A stretch of DNA of 64,000 nt from contig JAISUS010000008.1 of NCBI GenBank assembly GCA_031271965.1, positions 1 to 64,000 of the forward strand. The letters are read 5' to 3'. A model generated the notes under the pieces. That model ran no database searches. It was not told where the DNA came from and worked only from the letters and a program-made list of their open reading frames with translations. Positions within the stretch are counted from its first letter, which is position 1; each line of letters starts with the position of its first letter. The position numbers and the translations under genes were made by a program. This document shows positions 47,697-56,903 of this stretch, in pieces. Origin of the DNA: Prevotella sp. GTDB taxonomy: Bacteria > Bacteroidota > Bacteroidia > Bacteroidales > Dysgonomonadaceae.

Positions 47697-49139
47697 TTAA
47701 GCAATTATTTCTTTTAGTGCGTCCAACATACCTTTATTCAAAATCAGTTCGGCATCATCAGACACTTCATCTATGAAAGAAGACACTTCGGCAAAGTTTT
47801 CTTTCCACATTGCTTTATTGTTTACTACAGCAGACACCCACCCTTTAATGTCGTTCCGATTGAAATTCTTTTGAATAAAACCAATAAATTCAACAGTATC
47901 ATTCGGTGTAAAGTTTTTTGCAGCGGATTGTCCAGAGTAAAGTACCAACAATGCAGCAAAGGAGAAAGTTGCCAGTTTAGCATTCTTTCTTAATTTTTTA
48001 CAATTGTCATACACTGTAGGATAATCACGGGTTTCCCATTTTGAGATGGAGTTTAACGATATATCTTTCAGATAGTGCTTCAAGTAAGGGTTGTAAAAAC
48101 GTTCCAGTATCTTAGCCGCAAATGCTTTCAGTTCTTCCGGATCTTCATCGATACATGGAAGTACCTCTTCTGCGACCATACGGTTGATATATTTTTCTAC
48201 TTCCGGTGTATTGAAAGCGTCCATCACAGTTTCGCAACCAAGCTGCAGAGCTACAGGCACCATTGCAGTATGCGAACCGTTCAGTATACGAACCTTCTTC
48301 GCACGGAAAGCCTTTATGTCGTCCATGAACAAGACATTCAATCCTGCCTTATCCAACGGGAATTTTTCTTTGATAATACTGTCACCTCCAATTGCCCAAA
48401 CATGGAAATATTCACCTTTTACCACAAGGTTATCATTAAAGCCTATTTCGGCTTTGATTTCATCGATATTTTCGCGAGGGAATCCCGGCACAATACGATC
48501 TACCAGCGTATCATAGAAATGACAGGCAGTATTCACCCAGTTAATGAAGCCTTCTTCCAGATTGTTGTATTTAGCATGCTTCAATACATATTCGCGAAGT
48601 GTGGAACCGTTATCTTCTATGAGTTCACAGCAAATAATCAGCAAACCTTTATCCGGATCACCATTAAATTTCTTATAGCGTTTATGCAACAAAGCCGTCA
48701 TCTTAGCAGGGAATGATTTCGGAGGTGCCGCATTCAAATCATCTCCTTCTTCGTAACGTATACCGGCTTCTGTAGTATTAGATATAATCATTTCCAGTTC
48801 TTCGCTCAAGAATAGCTTTTCATACTCCGAATACTGGCTGTAAGGATTCATTATATCCACAATGCTTTTTACCAAAGCAACCTCTTTTACAGGTTTCTTA
48901 TTTTTTATTCCTTCCAGATAAACGTGATATAAACAATCCTGCTCTTTAAACATTTTGATCATCGTATCACCACCTGCTATCGGTTGCACGGCCACAATGC
49001 CATGACTCATTACCCCTGCATCGTTTGCTTTGTCAATCATCCAATCGACAAAGGCTCTCAGGAAATTACCTTCTCCGAATTGAAGTATTTTTATTGGTAA
49101 ATTTTTCTTTTCTACTGTGGTTTTATTCAGTTCTTTCAT
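47697..49139 (-). CDS. uxaB: Tagaturonate reductase
   Basis: 480 residues of the mannitol dehydrogenase / UxaB family: an N-terminal Rossmann region (I-L-Q-F-G-E-G-N-F-L-R-A-F-V-D-W), I-I-S-N-T-T-E-A-G-I, and the catalytic-domain signature K-V-R-I-L-N-G-S-H-T-A with the conserved Lys, Asn and His. It reduces D-tagaturonate to D-altronate with NADH. It is followed after ten bp by the HIT gene, and altronate dehydratase completes the next step. Confidence 0.95.
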   Translation of the reverse strand: MKELNKTTVEKKNLPIKILQFGEGNFLRAFVDWMIDKANDAGVMSHGIVAVQPIAGGDTMIKMFKEQDCLYHVYLEGIKNKKPVKEVALVKSIVDIMNPYSQYSEYEKLFLSEELEMIISNTTEAGIRYEEGDDLNAAPPKSFPAKMTALLHKRYKKFNGDPDKGLLIICCELIEDNGSTLREYVLKHAKYNNLEEGFINWVNTACHFYDTLVDRIVPGFPRENIDEIKAEIGFNDNLVVKGEYFHVWAIGGDSIIKEKFPLDKAGLNVLFMDDIKAFRAKKVRILNGSHTAMVPVALQLGCETVMDAFNTPEVEKYINRMVAEEVLPCIDEDPEELKAFAAKILERFYNPYLKHYLKDISLNSISKWETRDYPTVYDNCKKLRKNAKLATFSFAALLVLYSGQSAAKNFTPNDTVEFIGFIQKNFNRNDIKGWVSAVVNNKAMWKENFAEVSSFIDEVSDDAELILNKGMLDALKEIIA

Positions 49140-49166
49140 TGGTATAAATTATTTAGTTGTTTTCAA

Positions 49167-50420
49167 TTATCTAACGGAATAGATAAGTGGATGATTTAGT
49201 TTATTCAAGAAATCTTCAACACACTGGATGAAAGCCTCTTTGGTTGCTATAGGCTCTTTGTCCAGCTCCCACGTAGGCATAAAGTAATATTCTATATATC
49301 CATTTTCAGGTGTGAGAACGAGAATATGGTTCAAGTCATCCCCTGTAATTTCTTTTATTTGTTTTGTCCGGGCAAAGACGGCAAGTCCTTGCATATCATT
49401 ATTAAGACTCTGCTTCCCAAATGTAGCAATGTATGACCAAGTGTCGTTTGATTCATTTTTTACTATAAGCTCAGCATTTTTATCTTTAAAAATACCCGTA
49501 GCTATATTATCGACCAGACTCTTATTGACAAACAGCTCCATATGTGAAGCCCTGCTTCCTGCATCTATTGAAATAAGCGATGTCAGATCACATTTAATAT
49601 GATTGGCTTCCCATCCGTAATAGACGGTTTTTACCTGCGAACGGATCTTTCCATCGGCAGGGATGTAACATGTCACGCTATCCTTTTTCTCAACACGCAC
49701 GGCTTTTTGTCCGTTCCATGCAGCAATAGAACCTAAACCTAAAGTTTTGCCGACTTTCATATTATCCATCCCCCAATCGGCCATGTTATGGTAATTATCG
49801 AAACCATCAACCCCAACCGCGGGAAGCACAATGTCTGATGTTTTCTTTGCGAACACATCTATACCATTCCGGTTATCGAGGTAGAAACGAAAGGCCACTT
49901 TATCGCTTTCCCAGCCCGGACCTTCATATTTTATATAATAAGAATGATCCCGGAAATCTCCGGGAAGAGTTATATAATTAGGCTTTACCCATGAGTAGCC
50001 TCCAACATATTTATGACCTTCGAAGTGTCCTCCTATCTTGTGAGACAGTTCAGCATAAGTCCGCTTCGGATAATTATCTGCCGTACCTTGCTTAATAGCT
50101 ACTTTTAAGGTTTTATTTGCCTCTATTTTTTCAATTGGCAGAACAGCTGTCAATTCTCCCCGAATATTTTGAATAATCTCCACAGGAACATTTTTGCCGT
50201 CAACTGTCGCCACATAATTGCCTAGAGGTAAATTCAACTTCTTAACAGGAATTTCAAGTGTATAATCGGTAATGTCCCGGGAAGAAGTATTTCTTACTGT
50301 AACACTTTTTGTAACTACCTGTGCAACTAAACTAAAAGACAATGTTTGCGCACACACCAATAGGAAAAACGAGAAATATTTCCGACTTCTTAAATATTTA
50401 TTTACAAGAGGCATTTTCAT
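49167..50420 (-). CDS. DUF4861 family exported protein
   Basis: 417 residues with a signal peptide ending near S-L-V-A-Q (about 33). The mature part is rich in beta strands and aromatic residues (Y-I-K-Y-E-G-P-G-W-E-S-D-K-V-A-F-R-F-Y-L-D and N-M-A-D-W-G-M-D), a pattern of carbohydrate-active or carbohydrate-binding folds. DUF4861 genes occur with uronate and pectin-type loci, so a periplasmic step on an unsaturated or modified uronic-acid oligosaccharide is plausible, but no activity can be assigned from sequence. It is the first gene of the operon, 27 bp before uxaB. Confidence 0.8.
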   Translation of the reverse strand: MKMPLVNKYLRSRKYFSFFLLVCAQTLSFSLVAQVVTKSVTVRNTSSRDITDYTLEIPVKKLNLPLGNYVATVDGKNVPVEIIQNIRGELTAVLPIEKIEANKTLKVAIKQGTADNYPKRTYAELSHKIGGHFEGHKYVGGYSWVKPNYITLPGDFRDHSYYIKYEGPGWESDKVAFRFYLDNRNGIDVFAKKTSDIVLPAVGVDGFDNYHNMADWGMDNMKVGKTLGLGSIAAWNGQKAVRVEKKDSVTCYIPADGKIRSQVKTVYYGWEANHIKCDLTSLISIDAGSRASHMELFVNKSLVDNIATGIFKDKNAELIVKNESNDTWSYIATFGKQSLNNDMQGLAVFARTKQIKEITGDDLNHILVLTPENGYIEYYFMPTWELDKEPIATKEAFIQCVEDFLNKLNHPLIYSVR

Positions 50421-50439
50421 GGTTTCGATGATTTTTAGA

Positions 50440-50512
50440 CAAAAATAGTGAGTTTAAATTATAAAGAGGGGGTAATTTTGACTTAATCAATGGTGATTTT
50501 GACTTAATTATG
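50440..50512 (-). promoter_or_regulatory. Promoter and tandem operator of the hexuronate operon
   Basis: Minus-strand TATTTTTG (50440-50447) is a good -7 box 20 bp before the DUF4861 gene; the -33 position has no TTTG. Directly upstream are two tandem 21-bp direct repeats, 50471-50491 and 50492-50512, sharing ATTTTGACTTAAT. Two half-sites in two-turn register abutting a weak promoter are typical of AraC/HTCS-type activation. No regulator gene is adjacent. Confidence 0.6.
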
Positions 50513-50595
50513 TTATATCTATGAAAATAATAAGTGAATAGCAAGATCGTTAATTCATTATTCCTTATAAGGTATAGGCTTAACGCTTTGTAAAA

Positions 50596-51528
50596 TTATA
50601 AATTTATTGTATAAATATCATATACGGTTCCCCGGGCTCCAAAACCCTCTTTTTGATAAATGAGACTTTCATTGAGAAAAAGTCCATTGCTCTCGGTAGA
50701 TGTTCCATAATCAAAATAAGTTTTATGAGAATAGGTTCTAATTATATAGTCTATTAGTAGATCTATAGCCCCACCACTCTTGCCTTCGTCCGTCGCTGCT
50801 GTATATTGGGCATGCACTATATTTTCCATTTCAAAAACAAGGCATCCTCCTAACACCTCTCCGACAGGGTTGAGAGCGACAAAAAGATTTATATTATCGG
50901 GAAACTTCTCTTTGAGGCAACGAATTTCAGCTAACGAATGCACAGGCATTTTATCATATTTGCTACTCAGATTATCTTCTAATATCTTCCAAAAACAAGA
51001 AAAATCGTCAGACTTCAAAACTGTCAATTTATTCTTTTCAGCTTTTTTCAGTCCATTTTTTCGGGAATCAGAATATTCAAGTTCGTTTGGCAAAAGTATT
51101 GTAGAAGATATATTTCGTTCTGACAACACAGCTTTATAACGGAATAATGCATATAAGTCTTCTTCTGACGGAAACCTGTGATACATATGCGGGATTGCCT
51201 TATATACAATTTGCTTTATTCCCTGATGACGCAGTGTAACTGTCAGATATTCAAAAATCCTTAACACATTTGAAGCCGTTGTTTTCGGAGACATAATTAA
51301 ACCACCATAAGTCAATCCCTGATGAGAATAATATACCTTGTCTGTAATATGTCCGGGCATTAACGCAACCAAATCACCATCCATATAAAACATCAAGGAA
51401 TAATCTTCAAACCTGTCGCCATGATATTCAATAAAATCCCTATAATGCAGAAAAGTTCCGTTCTTTGAAGAACCGACAAAAGTATCCCAATTCTTCTTAT
51501 ATCCGGGTTCATATATTTTTATCTCCAT
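50596..51528 (-). CDS. FemAB/GNAT-like acyl- or aminoacyltransferase
   Basis: 310 residues from the ATG at 51526-51528; a longer start would overlap the upstream gene by more than 60 bases. The protein has the double-GNAT organisation of FemAB-like enzymes: N-terminal F-V-G-S-S-K-N-G-T-F-L-H-Y-R-D-F, then G-L-T-Y-G-G-L-I, and a C-terminal fold with V-L-G-G-C-L-V-F, H-A-Q-Y-T-A-A-T-D-E-G-K and Y-F-D-Y-G-T-S-T. Relatives transfer amino acids to peptidoglycan or acyl groups to sugars. Following a sugar-ketoisomerase-like gene, it may acylate a nucleotide-sugar-derived residue; this is inference. Confidence 0.75.
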   Translation of the reverse strand: MEIKIYEPGYKKNWDTFVGSSKNGTFLHYRDFIEYHGDRFEDYSLMFYMDGDLVALMPGHITDKVYYSHQGLTYGGLIMSPKTTASNVLRIFEYLTVTLRHQGIKQIVYKAIPHMYHRFPSEEDLYALFRYKAVLSERNISSTILLPNELEYSDSRKNGLKKAEKNKLTVLKSDDFSCFWKILEDNLSSKYDKMPVHSLAEIRCLKEKFPDNINLFVALNPVGEVLGGCLVFEMENIVHAQYTAATDEGKSGGAIDLLIDYIIRTYSHKTYFDYGTSTESNGLFLNESLIYQKEGFGARGTVYDIYTINL

Positions 51529-52393
51529 TTTGACGATACTTTTTAAAGTCAGTATAAGTATTGATATAATCATCCGTATCGTAGACGTCGGACGCTAATG
51601 CAAGACAAACAACCCCAGACGAATACTCCTTTTCTGTGGCCCATACTCCGGGAGGAATATGCAACCCATATGTCGGACGGTTCAATAAGACTGTTTTTTT
51701 ATTTATCCCATCATTCAATTCCACTTCAAAGCTCCCACTGGCCGCTATTAAAATCTCATGGCAATGCTTGTGTGCATGCACACCCCGTTTCGCACCCGAT
51801 GGAATATCATAAATATAAAAAACTCTGTTGATACCGAAAGGAATTGTCTCCTCTCCATGTACCGGAGTTATACACCCTGCTCTATTTTTTATAACAGGGA
51901 ACTCGATCAAGGAACAGTCGAATACAGTATTATATTGAGGTTGGCGATTAGTCGTATCATACAAAGAAAATATTTTTGAACTTTCACAATTCTCCGTGCC
52001 GAGTACCTTTTTAAAGTCCTTGTAATTCCTAATGTAGTCGTCTTCACTATATGATCCGGAAGTCAGTACCAGGCAAAGTGCATTCGTCGAAAAATTACCC
52101 AAACTTCTCCACAGCATATTTGGTACATATAAAGCCATATAAGAGCGGTTAAGAGTATGCACCCGTTTCTCTTTACCATCATCCAACAGCACATCGAAGC
52201 TACCGGATAAAGCTATAATTACCTCGTGTTGCGATTTAAAGGCATGGCTCCCCCGCTTCTGTCCGCCGGGAATATCATATATCCAATATGCACGAGCGAT
52301 TGGGAACGGGATATGCTTTTCCGCTTCTATAAACGAAAGATTCCCGCGGCGGTCTGTTACCTTGGGCAACTCTATGATTTCTTCCCTTTTCAT
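51509..52393 (-). CDS. Tandem FdtA/QdtA-type (WxcM-like) sugar 3,4-ketoisomerase cupin
   Basis: 294 residues made of two homologous cupin domains (about 1-131 and 157-286), each with R-x-G-N/C, Y-D-I-P-x-G-x-K-R-G, S-G-S-F and D-D-Y-I-x-x-Y-x-D-F-K-K motifs. Single-domain relatives isomerise dTDP-4-keto-6-deoxyglucose to the 3-keto sugar. The second copy keeps the active-site pair His206-Ala-His208; in the first copy the second His is Phe (His50-Ala-Phe52), so it may be inactive or structural. It overlaps the FemAB gene by 20 bp, suggesting coupled work on a surface sugar. Confidence 0.85.
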   Translation of the reverse strand: MKREEIIELPKVTDRRGNLSFIEAEKHIPFPIARAYWIYDIPGGQKRGSHAFKSQHEVIIALSGSFDVLLDDGKEKRVHTLNRSYMALYVPNMLWRSLGNFSTNALCLVLTSGSYSEDDYIRNYKDFKKVLGTENCESSKIFSLYDTTNRQPQYNTVFDCSLIEFPVIKNRAGCITPVHGEETIPFGINRVFYIYDIPSGAKRGVHAHKHCHEILIAASGSFEVELNDGINKKTVLLNRPTYGLHIPPGVWATEKEYSSGVVCLALASDVYDTDDYINTYTDFKKYRQNGDKNI

Positions 52394-52399
52394 TCGGTA

Positions 52400-53692
52400 T
52401 TATCTTAGCCATGGTTCGGGATTCATCTTGGTTGTTCCTTGCCAAAGTTGGAAATGGATTTCGGAATAACCGGTATCAGGGTCGGTATAAACTTTCCCTA
52501 ATGTCTGACCTGTTTTAACCTTATCTCCCTGCTTTATATAGATGCTTTGTATATTTCCATAGAAGGTATAATAATTACCGTGCCGGACAATGATACATGT
52601 ATTGTAGCCCGGTATAGCAGCAACATAGGTAACTTCACCATCGAACACAACTTTGGCTTCGGCTCCGGCCTGAGAACGGATATCGATACCACTGCTCGAT
52701 GTTGTCACAAACCTAGTATGCTGATGAGACCCGAACCGGGTAGTGATTGTATAATTTCCGGAAATAGGATACGGAAGTCTTCCTCTATTCGAAGCAAAAT
52801 TATTAGATAGAGTTACATTTTCCGGGGTAACAGGAGCTTTTGCTACTGTCGATTTCGGCGCAGTAGATTTTGGTGTAGTAGTTGTTCTTGTTCCTGTCGG
52901 GCTCACCGTTTTTTTTGTGGCTTCAGCCCGAAGGCGTTCCTCTTCGCGACGCTTTGCTTCTCTTTCCTGACGAGCGACTTCCTCGGCTATAAGCTTGGCT
53001 ATCTGTCTGTCTAAAGCCTCAGCTTGTTTTTGTTTTTGTGATAGAATTTTCTGAAGATCTTTCTGCTTTTGCTGAGCTTCATTTACTTCCAGCTTATAAT
53101 TCTCTTCCTCTTTTTTCAGGTTCGTTTGTTCATTTGTACGAAGACCCAGCAATGTGGTCTTTTCTATTTTCACCTTAGCAAGAGCTAGTTTCCGTTCTTT
53201 GAGTTTCTCACTCTGTTCTTTTATCTCATCCGCTTGCTTAGCCCTCCAGTCTGAATATTCGCTTAGATAGCGCATTCTTCTGTAAGACTCCGTCAGTGAT
53301 TTTCCCGATAGTACGAATAGTAATTTATTCTCACTTCTCCTGTTACGTTGCATGGCATCAATTGCCTTTGCATAATTCTTTTGCTTCTCTTTCAACTCAC
53401 TTTCAAGTCTCACAATATCCTTCTCTATCTGACTTTGCTCTGCACTAATACCATTTACTTCCTGTTCCAGAAGAGTCAGGACTTTTTGACGAGAAAAAAT
53501 TTGATTCGAAATTAGCTTAACACGATCTAACAGATTAGACGTAGTTTTCTTTGTATCCCGTAGCAACTGGTCTGTATTCGATATCTCACGAAGAGCTTGT
53601 TTCCTTTGCTCTTCAAGTTGCTTTATTCTCACAGTTTGAGCAAAGGAGGAAATACTAACAATCAGCACTAACAGGAAAACCGATATTCTCAT
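52400..53692 (-). CDS. EnvC-like murein hydrolase activator (degenerate LytM domain)
   Basis: 430 residues: a signal peptide (to about 19), a long coiled coil (about 20-250), a Thr/Pro/Ala-rich linker (about 260-295), and a C-terminal LytM/M23 fold (about 320-430). The zinc ligands are lost: the first His position reads S-S-S-G-I-D-I instead of H-x-G-x-D, and the H-x-H motif reads E-I-H. Such proteins activate cell-wall amidases during division rather than cut the wall. It overlaps the DUF4292 gene by four bases (ATGA), so the two are translationally coupled. Confidence 0.88.
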   Translation of the reverse strand: MRISVFLLVLIVSISSFAQTVRIKQLEEQRKQALREISNTDQLLRDTKKTTSNLLDRVKLISNQIFSRQKVLTLLEQEVNGISAEQSQIEKDIVRLESELKEKQKNYAKAIDAMQRNRRSENKLLFVLSGKSLTESYRRMRYLSEYSDWRAKQADEIKEQSEKLKERKLALAKVKIEKTTLLGLRTNEQTNLKKEEENYKLEVNEAQQKQKDLQKILSQKQKQAEALDRQIAKLIAEEVARQEREAKRREEERLRAEATKKTVSPTGTRTTTTPKSTAPKSTVAKAPVTPENVTLSNNFASNRGRLPYPISGNYTITTRFGSHQHTRFVTTSSSGIDIRSQAGAEAKVVFDGEVTYVAAIPGYNTCIIVRHGNYYTFYGNIQSIYIKQGDKVKTGQTLGKVYTDPDTGYSEIHFQLWQGTTKMNPEPWLR

Positions 53693-54525
53693 TTCAATTT
53701 CAGATACGAACCTAGTAAATCTGTAAAACTTACTTTTGTATATTTCGAAGGAATAGATGTATCTACACTAAAGTCTTTATCTATATCCAGTTTATTATAA
53801 GATATAACTATATCAGCACGCTTTTTCACGACTTCTATTTTCGCCTGCATAACTGTTGGGTAAGTAAGTTCATTGTCTTTTATAAAATCTGTATACGACC
53901 ATTGCAGCGAAAGATTTTGCTTCTCATTATGAATCAATGTGGAAACAATATGATCTGTCGCATCTACTGCAAAGTTGTACGACAGGCTGCCTCTTCCTTT
54001 TGTTTGTAACATATACAAATCATTTGCCATATTTACAACAAAATTATTATAGTCATTATACTCAACCTCTTGCTTTCCGGGAATGAACAGTTTATTAGTA
54101 AACAATGCCTGCAAATTATAGAAATTAAAATCAAGTTGTTTTAAAAATTCCGAATCTTTAAAGCTTTCAGAGAAATACTGCTTTTTCCATCGGTCAATAA
54201 TTACTATTCTCTCAGGAGTTAAATCCATCCGCATAACCTCTATTCCAAAACCACGAAGTGATACTTGCAGCACACTATCCTTTATTATCTTAAATGTAGC
54301 CGAAACTTTTTTGGAAGAACTACCCGATTTAAGTTCGATATTTCCTTTTGATGTTATAGTTTTGAAATTAAGCTCCGTTTTCAGAACATCGGCAACCACT
54401 TCTTTATGAGTCTTTTTTGCTAACTCGCCACCTGTGGCCAAAGTCTTTTTCGATTTACATCCGCTTACCAAAAGCAGAGAAAACATAACGAATAGAACTG
54501 TAGCTATATTTTTATATTGTTTCAT
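53689..54525 (-). CDS. DUF4292 family lipoprotein
   Basis: 278 residues with a lipobox (L-L-V-S-G-C-K-S-K-K, Cys23); the residues after Cys are basic, so it probably stays periplasm-facing. The fold resembles LolA/LolB-like beta sheets (S-G-S-S-S-K-K-V-S-A-T-F-K-I-I-K-D-S-V-L split by strands; L-S-Y-N-F-A-V-D-A-T-D-H-I-V). The family always sits beside the TPR gene and envC in Bacteroidota. A role in lipoprotein or envelope handling is inferred. It overlaps the TPR gene by one base. Confidence 0.85.
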   Translation of the reverse strand: MKQYKNIATVLFVMFSLLLVSGCKSKKTLATGGELAKKTHKEVVADVLKTELNFKTITSKGNIELKSGSSSKKVSATFKIIKDSVLQVSLRGFGIEVMRMDLTPERIVIIDRWKKQYFSESFKDSEFLKQLDFNFYNLQALFTNKLFIPGKQEVEYNDYNNFVVNMANDLYMLQTKGRGSLSYNFAVDATDHIVSTLIHNEKQNLSLQWSYTDFIKDNELTYPTVMQAKIEVVKKRADIVISYNKLDIDKDFSVDTSIPSKYTKVSFTDLLGSYLKLK

Positions 54526-56303
54526 TATTTGGCAATATAGGTTTTGGTTTTAATTTTCTTATCAAGTGTTTCAGAGTCACTGTCTCCTTTTTCTTTGGCT
54601 TTGATCCAGTATTCCAAAGCTTTTTCAGGTTCATTGGTCTTATATAGCACATCCCCATAGTGTTCGAGGACTTCAGCACTTTGTTTTTCCTCGTCTCCTT
54701 CACTATATTTTACGGCATTCTCTATATAAATTTTTGCCATGGTATATGCTCCTTGCTCAAACAAAACCCAGCCATAAGTATCCAAATAAGTCGGATTAGA
54801 AGGTTCGGCTTTTACAGTCATGCTACTCATTTTCTCAGCCTTGTCCAAGTCTTTTCTTTCCAGTGACAGATAATAGCTGTAATTGTTCAGCACACCCAGG
54901 TTATTCGGTTTGTAAGATAAGGATTTATCATAGGCAACAAAGGCACTATCCTTCTTGCCCATGTGATAATACAAATCACCCATCTGCCCATAGAAATCTG
55001 ACAATAGCCCTACATTTTTCTCATCTACATACTTGACACCCTTCTGCAAGGCATCCAAAGCGTTTGTATAATCTTTATTCAGATACTCGGACATACCCAG
55101 ATAAAAATAGAATTGAGGCTGATCGGGAATATAAGAAATAGCATCCTTACATATTTTGATAGAGAGATTTATACTATCGGGAAATGTGGTACTCAACATT
55201 TGCTCCCACCCAAATGCATTGGTAGGATTTGCGTCTGCATATACCTGGAATTGGAAACGGGCTTCATTTAATTTCTTCTGTATCATCAGCAGATTACCAT
55301 ACATCAGATTAAGCTTGGGCTCCTGTGGATGTTGCACCATTAAAGTATCAAACAAAGCATTAGCGGTTTGAGTACCCTGATTATTCGTTTGCAAAGTCCC
55401 CACATATTGAGCCAGAATGGCGAGCTTGGTATCTATATCCATTTTGGGACTTACAAGTGCAGCTCTTAGTTCTGATTCTGCGGCCTCTTTGTTATCTGTT
55501 TGCTCATAGTATTCGGCCATAGAAGAAATAAGATACGGATCTTCCGGATCAATAGCCTTTGCCTTACTATAAACAGCAAAAGCCTCATCTTTTTTCCCTG
55601 CTTGCAAATATAAATCGCCTAACAATACATGATATTTTATTTCTGCCGGATATTTATCTATAAACTTCTGTATCTCGCCATATCCTTTTTTCTCCTGCTT
55701 CATCATTGTATAAAGCTGAAACTTTTGGAGACTTACTTTTTCATTAAGTCCTACTATTTGCTCCAATCTGTCGAGAGTAGAAACGGCACTGGCAAGATCT
55801 CCATCTTGCCGATAAGCCTCAGCTAAATACAGATAAAGATCTGTGTTGTCAGGATTTTTCCGAGTAAGCTTTTCAAACTGCTCTATAGCATCGCTGTATT
55901 GCTTAAATTCGAGACAAAGACTGGCATAAGCCATATTATAATAAAAATTATCCGTATCGTATGCCGTAGCTTTCCGGAAGAAATCTAATGCTCTGTTTTT
56001 ATTATCTAACAGGCTATAATAATTGCCCAACTCGAAATAAATATTGGCATTGGTAGAATCGATAGCCTGACAATATTTCAATAAATCGAAAGCCGCATCG
56101 TATTTATTGACCGACTTAGCTTTCATTGCTTCATAAAAATAATAATCGAACTTACGCCTTTCTTCTACCGAAAGTCTTTTCGCAGGAAGATCAAACTCCT
56201 TACCGGTAGTTTCCACCCGCTTCCCTTTTTGCGCATAGACGAGAGAACTTCCCGGAATAAGGATTAAGAAGACAAAACAAAGAATATATATCTTTTTATG
56301 CAT
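54525..56303 (-). CDS. Tetratricopeptide-repeat protein, exported
   Basis: 592 residues with a signal peptide (to about 24) followed by about 13 TPR units (A-x-x-x-Y-D-x-A-x-x-x-F and N-x-x-x-Y-x-x-L-A-x-x-Y patterns from about 45 to 585). TPR arrays are protein-docking scaffolds. Its fixed position between dut and DUF4292-envC suggests a part in envelope assembly or division. Nothing in the sequence gives the partner. Confidence 0.88.
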   Translation of the reverse strand: MHKKIYILCFVFLILIPGSSLVYAQKGKRVETTGKEFDLPAKRLSVEERRKFDYYFYEAMKAKSVNKYDAAFDLLKYCQAIDSTNANIYFELGNYYSLLDNKNRALDFFRKATAYDTDNFYYNMAYASLCLEFKQYSDAIEQFEKLTRKNPDNTDLYLYLAEAYRQDGDLASAVSTLDRLEQIVGLNEKVSLQKFQLYTMMKQEKKGYGEIQKFIDKYPAEIKYHVLLGDLYLQAGKKDEAFAVYSKAKAIDPEDPYLISSMAEYYEQTDNKEAAESELRAALVSPKMDIDTKLAILAQYVGTLQTNNQGTQTANALFDTLMVQHPQEPKLNLMYGNLLMIQKKLNEARFQFQVYADANPTNAFGWEQMLSTTFPDSINLSIKICKDAISYIPDQPQFYFYLGMSEYLNKDYTNALDALQKGVKYVDEKNVGLLSDFYGQMGDLYYHMGKKDSAFVAYDKSLSYKPNNLGVLNNYSYYLSLERKDLDKAEKMSSMTVKAEPSNPTYLDTYGWVLFEQGAYTMAKIYIENAVKYSEGDEEKQSAEVLEHYGDVLYKTNEPEKALEYWIKAKEKGDSDSETLDKKIKTKTYIAK

Positions 56304-56316
56304 ATAACTATTTTAA

Positions 56317-56751
56317 TTACTGCTTTCCGGTGTGCCCGAAACCTCCGGCCCCACGTTCAGTGTCATTGATAGAATCTACTTGTTCCCATTGCACTTGGGT
56401 ATGCTCCGCTATAACCATCTGACAAATACGTTCACCATCGTTTATAACAAAGTTTTCATTCGATAAGTTGACCAGAATCACCCGTATCTCACCTCTATAA
56501 TCTGCGTCTATCGTTCCGGGCGAATTTAACACCGTCAAACCATGTTTCAGGGCAAGACCGCTTCTCGGGCGTATCTGAGCTTCGTATCCTTGAGGAAGTT
56601 CAAGAAACAATCCTGTAGGAACTAATGTGCGTTCCAAAGGTCCAAGCGTTATCGGATTATCTATATTTGCCCTAAGGTCTACTCCTGCCGAAAACGGTGT
56701 TGCATACTCTGGCAGCGGATGATGAGATTTATTTATGATCTTTACTTTCAT
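56317..56751 (-). CDS. dut: dUTP diphosphatase
   Basis: 144 residues with all five dUTPase motifs: S-A-G-V-D-L (21-26), R-P-R-S-G (61-65), [11 protein letters not shown] (79-89), G-E-R-I-C-Q-M-V (106-113), and the C-terminal [10 protein letters not shown] (133-142). It removes dUTP and supplies dUMP. First gene of the dut-TPR-DUF4292-envC-cupin-FemAB run, with 13 bp to the TPR gene. Confidence 0.97.
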   Translation of the reverse strand: MKVKIINKSHHPLPEYATPFSAGVDLRANIDNPITLGPLERTLVPTGLFLELPQGYEAQIRPRSGLALKHGLTVLNSPGTIDADYRGEIRVILVNLSNENFVINDGERICQMVIAEHTQVQWEQVDSINDTERGAGGFGHTGKQ

Positions 56752-56851
56752 TGTTAAGTCTATAATTATTGTTTGCGAAATTACTTAAATCTTTGTAATC
56801 TGCTTTGCAAATTGATAAAAATTAAGAATTTAAGCTAAAAAACAGACTGAG

Positions 56852-56882
56852 TTTGAAAAATGCGAGGAATTGAATATCTTTG
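56852..56882 (+). promoter_or_regulatory. ribH promoter
   Basis: TTTG (56852-56855), 19-bp spacer, TATCTTTG (56875-56882): a full match to the Bacteroidota consensus. The start point would be near 56889, giving a very short leader before the ATG at 56904. Confidence 0.75.
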
Positions 56883-56903
56883 TGATTCAAAAAAAGAAAA
56901 TAA

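Noticed and set aside
48075..48716. 213-codon plus-strand frame opposite uxaB
   Set aside because: Shadow of a well-supported gene; no family resemblance.
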